A stretch of DNA of 9,539 nucleotides from Nitrososphaerales archaeon TH5893 (GTDB taxonomy: Archaea; Thermoproteota; Nitrososphaeria; Nitrososphaerales; Nitrososphaeraceae), in assembly GCA_014523685.1 (NCBI GenBank), contig JAATVT010000039.1:1-9539 (forward strand), given 5' to 3'. The translations under genes were made by a program, and so were the position numbers. Below are positions 6,323 to 9,539 of this stretch, one piece after another. The notes under the pieces were generated by a model. That model made no database searches. It saw only the letters and a program-made list of their open reading frames with translations, and was not told the DNA's origin. How positions within the stretch are numbered: position 1 is the stretch's first letter; every line of letters starts with the position of its first letter.

Positions 6323-6561
6323 TGGGATTTCTGGTATGGGTTGTAATCATTATAGTTTTCCTTGCTATACTAGGTCTAGGGTGGAATACGTTTTTTGAAG
6401 GTATTAAGAAAGGCGCAGACAAGATAGGTATTTCATCAGTAATAGAAAATGTTACCAACAGCGGTATAGAAGTTGCCAAAAATGCGTCAAGGGAAATAAT
6501 TGGCAGCTCGCTTGGCAATTTCATTTTCCATGTGCTAGGATTACCATCTATCAGCTTCTAG
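6322..6561 (+). CDS. Small single-pass membrane protein of unknown function
   Basis: This 79-residue protein has one N-terminal membrane segment (residues about 3-21, FLVWVVIIIVFLAILGLGW), followed by an amphipathic region with FFEGIKKGADKIG at 25-37 and a helix with a hydrophobic face (38-62). It ends in a second mildly hydrophobic stretch (about 65-79, GNFIFHVLGLPSISF). The N-terminal pattern of a hydrophobic anchor followed by W-x-T-F-F-x-G-(I/V)-K-x-G-A-D resembles a small membrane protein I associate with soil thaumarchaeal genomes; this is from memory. The function is unknown. The ATG overlaps the stop of the doubtful upstream ORF (TAATG). A TATTAAAG box about 31 bases upstream may be its own promoter. 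Its last codons overlap a minus-strand remnant. Confidence 0.7.
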   Translation: MGFLVWVVIIIVFLAILGLGWNTFFEGIKKGADKIGISSVIENVTNSGIEVAKNASREIIGSSLGNFIFHVLGLPSISF

Positions 6562-6642
6562 ATTTAGAGGCTGATTTTCTACATTATCAAAAACATAAGG
6601 AAAGGTTTCCTCCAAATTTCTAAGAAGTTCTTCATCTACTTT
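6541..6642 (-). pseudogene. C-terminal coding remnant, minus strand
   Basis: On the minus strand 33 codons read KVDEELLRNLEETFPYVFDN, continuing VENQPLNLEADRW, then TAA (6541-6543). The composition is strikingly protein-like. The frame is closed by TGA immediately before the Lys codon (6643-6645), exactly at a 17-bp tandem duplication, and has no start codon. Beyond the duplication a different frame reads NIELKTELDNLE before a stop, possibly more of the same gene. It is best read as the tail of a minus-strand gene whose front has been lost or scrambled. It also overlaps the end of the small membrane-protein gene. The family is unrecognised. Confidence 0.35.
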
Positions 6643-6674
6643 TCAAGTAAATATTTATTTCAAGTAAATATTTA
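6641..6674. repeat. 17-bp perfect tandem duplication
   Basis: TTTCAAGTAAATATTTA is present twice head to tail (6641-6657 and 6658-6674). Seventeen is not a multiple of three, so a duplication inside a coding frame would shift it. It lies at the broken front of the 6541-6642 remnant. A replication-slippage origin is likely. Confidence 0.85.
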
Positions 6675-6723
6675 TTCTAGATTGTCTAATTCTGTTTTTA
6701 GTTCAATATTTCAATCGATTAAA

Positions 6724-7713
6724 TCAGCGCCAATCATCTATAATATGAACATTATGTCGATTATAACCTTCATCATTTCCTCTTTGCATAGCTATTCCTA
6801 ACATATCGGTATGAAAACTATTTGATAGCATTTTCGTATAAGCCTGATGACGGGCTGTATTTACTCCAGCTGTAATGTGTGTCAATCCATGTTCTGCGGC
6901 AAACGTTTCACAACCTCTTAGCAGATTTTCAAAATCTTTTCCCCTATCGGGCCCAGACTTAACTGCACCAAATTTGATATAGCAGGTATTGCTGCCAGCT
7001 TCAGAATTAGCTCCACAATGACATACAGCTACACCAGTTAGTGGGCTATCCTCATCATTGTTACTACCATTCTGTCTCCAAAGTAATATTGTGTCACCAA
7101 GATTTTGTTTTTTGACGGAACGAATTTCAGATTCTAAACTCAATCCTTCGTAGACACTATTTGTTAATTTACTACATTCTTTAAGGAGATGTTTTTCATC
7201 CTTATGAGTACGTTCAGATACTTCCTCGGAATACCTAGACCATTTCAGTTTACTAGGCTCATCCTTTCTTGGCTGTGTCAATTCTTTGGACATAATAGCT
7301 GTAAGAAAGCGAGGCCAGAAACCAAACTTTTGATATAGAGCTACATGCTTTGGGCTATTTGCAAAAGTGAACAACCCTGCAAGTTTAGTATTCCATCTAG
7401 AAAATAGTTGCATTGTCGGTTCCATGAGACGTCTGGCTACACCCTGACTCCAGTAATTAGGATGTACAGTTAATGGTCCAAAGAATCCCACACTTCCCCA
7501 ATTTGCTGTAAAGTTGGAACCTACAAGCTTGCCATCAACCTCAGCTGCAAATGCAGCAAATGGGTCTGAATAGAAACGACTTTTCACGTAGTCTGTATCT
7601 CCGCCGAAAGTCATCGGATCAGAGATACCGAGAAATGTGCCAAAAGATAGTCTAAATATACGGTTTGCTTCTGATAAATCATTTTCCACAAGTGGACGTA
7701 TAGTGATATTCAT
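6724..7713 (-). CDS. GNAT-family acetyltransferase with C-terminal extension
   Basis: This is an acetyl-CoA-dependent N-acyltransferase of the GNAT fold; the substrate is unknown. The N-terminal domain (about 1-145) starts with the typical ITIRPLVENDLSEANRIF strand-helix. Motif A runs through VGFFGPLTVHPNYWSQGVAR (75-94), where Q90-G91-V-A-R94 is the pyrophosphate-binding Q/RxxGxG/A loop. Motif B is FANSPKHVALYQKFGF (117-132). The C-terminal half (about 190-315, with GVAVCHCG, CYIKFGAV and FENLLRGCETFAAEHG) looks like a second, degenerate GNAT-like domain without a clear CoA loop. At 329 residues the protein is about twice a single domain, as in the double-GNAT layout. It is soluble and cytoplasmic. 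It stands alone, with a 5' gap of about 170 bases that contains TATATATA near 7789. Confidence 0.85.
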   Translation of the reverse strand: MNITIRPLVENDLSEANRIFRLSFGTFLGISDPMTFGGDTDYVKSRFYSDPFAAFAAEVDGKLVGSNFTANWGSVGFFGPLTVHPNYWSQGVARRLMEPTMQLFSRWNTKLAGLFTFANSPKHVALYQKFGFWPRFLTAIMSKELTQPRKDEPSKLKWSRYSEEVSERTHKDEKHLLKECSKLTNSVYEGLSLESEIRSVKKQNLGDTILLWRQNGSNNDEDSPLTGVAVCHCGANSEAGSNTCYIKFGAVKSGPDRGKDFENLLRGCETFAAEHGLTHITAGVNTARHQAYTKMLSNSFHTDMLGIAMQRGNDEGYNRHNVHIIDDWR

Positions 7714-7880
7714 CTACATTCATTCTTTGTATCCTATCAAATTCGTTGGTAAATAAAGGCATAGGTAGTCCTTCGACTTATTGTTCATTATATATACAGA
7801 GTAATTGGACTATTTGCAATCGTGAAGGTTAGTGACAATCTTGTGTAATTTTCATGGTTTGTTACATATTTCTTTATATC

Positions 7881-8471
7881 TTAACCTGCTTTGTTGCTTA
7901 CTATTTCACAGTCATTCGATATGACATCACCTTGGGATGGATTGTAATCTAGTACTGTATCTACACCTTCTCCACATACAAACTCGTTAGCGCCAGTACC
8001 TCCCCTCATTATATCATTGCCGATTACTCCATATAGTATGTCATCTCCATCTTCTCCTGAGAGAATGTCATCTTCATCCCCCCCTATCAAAATGTCATTG
8101 CGTCCTCCTCCATCAATTTTGTCGTTCCCTACATTTCCTTGAAGTACATCATCACCAGCATTACCATAGATTTTGTCATCTCCTTCATCGCCTTCAACTA
8201 TATCGTCGCCGCCATTGCCTGATAAAACATCATTGTCTTGTAGACCTAATATAGTCTCGCCACGATCAGTACCTTGACATACATCAGCCAGTATTGTTCC
8301 TATTATAGTTCGTCCTTGTATGTTAGTTTCTTGTATCGTGCACGTACGTAGGTTGCCAAGCTGAAATGTCGTTGGATCATCGTTGTCATTTTCAGCAGAG
8401 ATTAACATAGAATACGGATGAACTGTAATAATAAACATTAACAACAATACAATAAGCACTGTGATTATCAT
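7881..8471 (-). CDS. Secreted RTX-type calcium-binding repeat protein
   Basis: With the start at ATG 8471 this is a 196-residue exported protein. The N-terminus MIITVLIVLLLMFIITV is a signal peptide or anchor. After a 45-residue spacer with two cysteines come about nine nonapeptide repeats of the hemolysin type (GGxGxDxUx), for example LSGNGGDDIVEGDEGDDKIY and SGEDGDDILYG. These fold into a calcium-loaded parallel beta roll. A C-terminal cap (VCGEGVDTVLDYNPSQGD) carries two more cysteines, so the repeat block may be framed by disulfides. There is no enzyme domain, so it is likely structural or adhesive, outside the cell. A GTG at 8486 would add five residues; the ATG was preferred because it starts directly at the hydrophobic core. 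Type I secretion genes are absent here, and Sec export is the simpler route. Confidence 0.85.
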   Translation of the reverse strand: MIITVLIVLLLMFIITVHPYSMLISAENDNDDPTTFQLGNLRTCTIQETNIQGRTIIGTILADVCQGTDRGETILGLQDNDVLSGNGGDDIVEGDEGDDKIYGNAGDDVLQGNVGNDKIDGGGRNDILIGGDEDDILSGEDGDDILYGVIGNDIMRGGTGANEFVCGEGVDTVLDYNPSQGDVISNDCEIVSNKAG

Positions 8472-8479
8472 TGTTGATT

Positions 8480-8668
8480 CTAGCACCTATCCTTACTACC
8501 TCTAATATCTGTAGACAATATCCATAATGGTATTTTAAAGATAATATTTAAATCCATGATGAAATTCATTGCCCTAACCACTGTCATCGCATGATCTACA
8601 TACATCATGTACATATAGGTCACTGTGACTTCAATGCCTGAATTGGCATCATCCATGAAGCTCTCCAT
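8480..8668 (-). CDS. Doubtful small ORF upstream of the RTX gene
   Basis: A 62-codon ATG frame is rich in methionine and aromatic residues (TYMYMMYVDHAM, MNFIMDLNIIF) and has no recognisable domain. It lies between the 42-residue membrane-protein gene and the RTX gene, and its stop falls 8 bases before the RTX ATG. The position would allow a small operon with 8690-8818, but the unusual composition suggests chance. Confidence 0.22.
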   Translation of the reverse strand: MESFMDDANSGIEVTVTYMYMMYVDHAMTVVRAMNFIMDLNIIFKIPLWILSTDIRGSKDRC

Positions 8669-8689
8669 GCAAGCAATAGGCCGGTACCA

Positions 8690-8818
8690 CTACTCAGCAT
8701 AATCGAAATCACCCATAACACCTTTCTTTGATTCTTTCAATGATTGAAGTATATAAAGTGGGGATAATCCCAACAGTGACATGACTAGTAAAATTACAGC
8801 TATGTTCAGAAGAAGCAT
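8690..8818 (-). CDS. 42-residue single-pass membrane microprotein
   Basis: This ATG-started minus-strand frame encodes MLLLNIAVILLVMSLLGLSP and then YILQSLKESKKG, ending in an acidic FDYAE. The first 23 residues form one membrane segment; the rest is a short charged tail. The frame is closed by a stop six codons upstream, so the start is well fixed. A TATA-like box lies about 30 bases upstream. It is upstream of, and on the same strand as, the RTX gene, with about 220 bases between them. Microproteins of this shape often bind and tune a larger membrane complex, but nothing here shows the partner. Confidence 0.45.
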   Translation of the reverse strand: MLLLNIAVILLVMSLLGLSPLYILQSLKESKKGVMGDFDYAE

Positions 8819-8843
8819 CAGTCGTTGAATTCTCTAACAGATA

Positions 8844-8852
8844 ATACTTAAA
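8844..8852 (-). promoter_or_regulatory. TATA-like box for the membrane microprotein
   Basis: On the minus strand this reads TTTAAGTAT, 26 to 34 bases before the ATG at 8818. The spacing is slightly longer than at the other leaderless genes here. Confidence 0.3.
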
Positions 8853-9011
8853 ACAAATACAAATACAACTACAGACTGCCTATTGTCAATAATACACTTT
8901 GGAGTTGTAGTTCCTGTTTTATGAATAAAAATTTCGTAGAAATTAATCCATGAATTCACACAACAAAAATAGGACTAAAGAAACAATTGAACAGGTAAAC
9001 AACAACAAGAT

Positions 9012-9019
9012 CTATAAAA
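9012..9019 (+). promoter_or_regulatory. TATA-like box for the 9042-9437 gene
   Basis: CTATAAAA lies 23 to 30 bases before the ATG at 9042, the exact distance expected when transcription starts at the ATG. It supports this start over the overlapping frame that opens at 8950. Confidence 0.5.
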
Positions 9020-9041
9020 CAATAGAACATAAAGTTGCTAT

Positions 9042-9437
9042 ATGGGTCGATGGGAAGACGAATACGGAGATACATTCGGAAAATTTCCCAAGAAAAAAAG
9101 AAATTGGATTAGAATTGGCAAGTTTGCAATATTAGGAGGATTTATTATCTTGGCGGCAGTTCTTTTGTCAGTATTTATACCTAGAGCAGGTTTGAGTATA
9201 GAAGTCATAGAGCGTGGTGGGATAGTTGGTTCAGTGAGTGTCAAAGTTAATAATAATAACTTTAATTCATTGAATGACGTTAGTGTACAATTTGGAGAGT
9301 ACGGAAAAGTTCAAATGATTGGTGACATGGGTCCATTTTCATCTGTTTTTGTAAATCCAGAAACAGAAGAAATGGCTTATGATAGAATAATAGTAAAAGC
9401 AAATAATGGAGAAGTACAAGCCACAAAATTTAGGTGA
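9042..9437 (+). CDS. Single-pass membrane protein of unknown function
   Basis: This 131-residue protein has a polar, basic N-terminus (1-25, GRWEDEYGDTFGK then PKKKRNW), one membrane segment at about 25-47 (IGKFAILGGFIILAAVLLSVFI) and a C-terminal beta-rich domain of about 80 residues outside it (LSIEVIERGGIVGSVSVKVN, VQFGEYGKVQMIG, YDRIIVKANNGEVQATKF). By the positive-inside rule the KKKR side is cytoplasmic and the beta domain faces out. The domain resembles a small Ig-like or late-embryogenesis-like fold, but I do not recognise the family. A TATA box at perfect leaderless spacing fixes the start. It is probably monocistronic. Confidence 0.75.
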   Translation: MGRWEDEYGDTFGKFPKKKRNWIRIGKFAILGGFIILAAVLLSVFIPRAGLSIEVIERGGIVGSVSVKVNNNNFNSLNDVSVQFGEYGKVQMIGDMGPFSSVFVNPETEEMAYDRIIVKANNGEVQATKFR

Positions 9438-9539
9438 TAAAGATTACATTCGCTGGGTCTGTTATGAATACAATTCGCAGCATTGCTCTTTTCCCTATTT
9501 AGTTTCGGTATTTTCGCCATTTGCTTTTATCAGAAGAAC
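9438..9539. other. Right-edge stretch, possible partial gene
   Basis: Two weak readings exist. On the minus strand, 14 codons reading VLLIKANGENTETK end at a TAG (9495-9497) and could be the tail of a gene entering from the right. On the plus strand, a frame from about 9484 is hydrophobic (LLFSLFSFGIFAICFYQKN) and could be the start of a signal peptide, but only with a TTG start. Neither can be decided from the 102 bases available. Confidence 0.25.

Noticed and set aside
6303..6524. 73-codon minus-strand ORF
   Set aside because: It is antisense to the small membrane protein, and its sequence mirrors that gene's hydrophobic codons.
7881..8470. CRISPR-like or satellite repeats
   Set aside because: The repetitive look comes from degenerate RTX nonapeptide codons, not from identical spaced DNA repeats.
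8950..9135. 61-codon plus-strand ORF overlapping the 9042 gene
   Set aside because: It overlaps the membrane-protein frame, lacks any domain or hydrophobic pattern, and the TATA box at 9012-9019 fits the 9042 start instead.

Overview
The window looks like chromosomal DNA of a mesophilic archaeon, most likely a soil ammonia-oxidiser of the Nitrososphaerota (Thaumarchaeota), close to Nitrososphaera or Nitrosocosmicus. The reasons are indirect. The DNA is AT-rich. Shine-Dalgarno sites are largely absent, while TATA-like boxes sit about 24-31 bases before several start codons, which fits leaderless archaeal transcripts. There is a stand-alone archaeal TRAM protein, many Sec-exported proteins ending in A-x-A-Q cleavage sites, and small single-pass membrane proteins. 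No marker gene such as amo or an rRNA is present, so the assignment is an inference.

Layout, left to right. Bases 1-315 hold no convincing gene. A secreted alpha/beta hydrolase follows (438-1469, +), with its signal peptide in another frame just upstream (316-441). It converges on an exported protein of unknown function (1570-2163, -). Bases 2221-2926 are a decayed stretch: a 73-codon minus-strand ORF, an open reading stretch after its stop in the same frame, a second frameshifted remnant and a tRNA-like scrap. A family-1 solute-binding protein (2927-4300, +) comes next, with a TATA box and a perfect inverted repeat before it and no transporter partners. Bases 4410-4629 are a broken PD-(D/E)XK nuclease-like gene. 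Then come an exported protein (4649-5230, -), a TRAM RNA-binding protein (5565-5816, +) and a 37-residue Cys/His microprotein, probably zinc-binding (5948-6061, -). A small membrane protein (6322-6561, +) converges on another coding remnant. The right-hand part has a GNAT acetyltransferase (6724-7713, -), a secreted RTX-type calcium-binding protein (7881-8471, -), a 42-residue membrane microprotein (8690-8818, -) and a membrane-anchored protein (9042-9437, +).

The genes do not form one pathway. Most are single units on alternating strands with their own promoters. The shared theme is the cell surface: seven or eight products are exported or membrane-anchored (hydrolase, solute-binding protein, RTX protein, two unknown exported proteins, three small membrane proteins). 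The second theme is decay, with at least four gene remnants in under 10 kb. I found no CRISPR array, insertion sequence, integrase or complete RNA gene, and no convincing new multi-gene system. The best leads are the Cys/His microprotein, the split hydrolase and the orphan binding protein.
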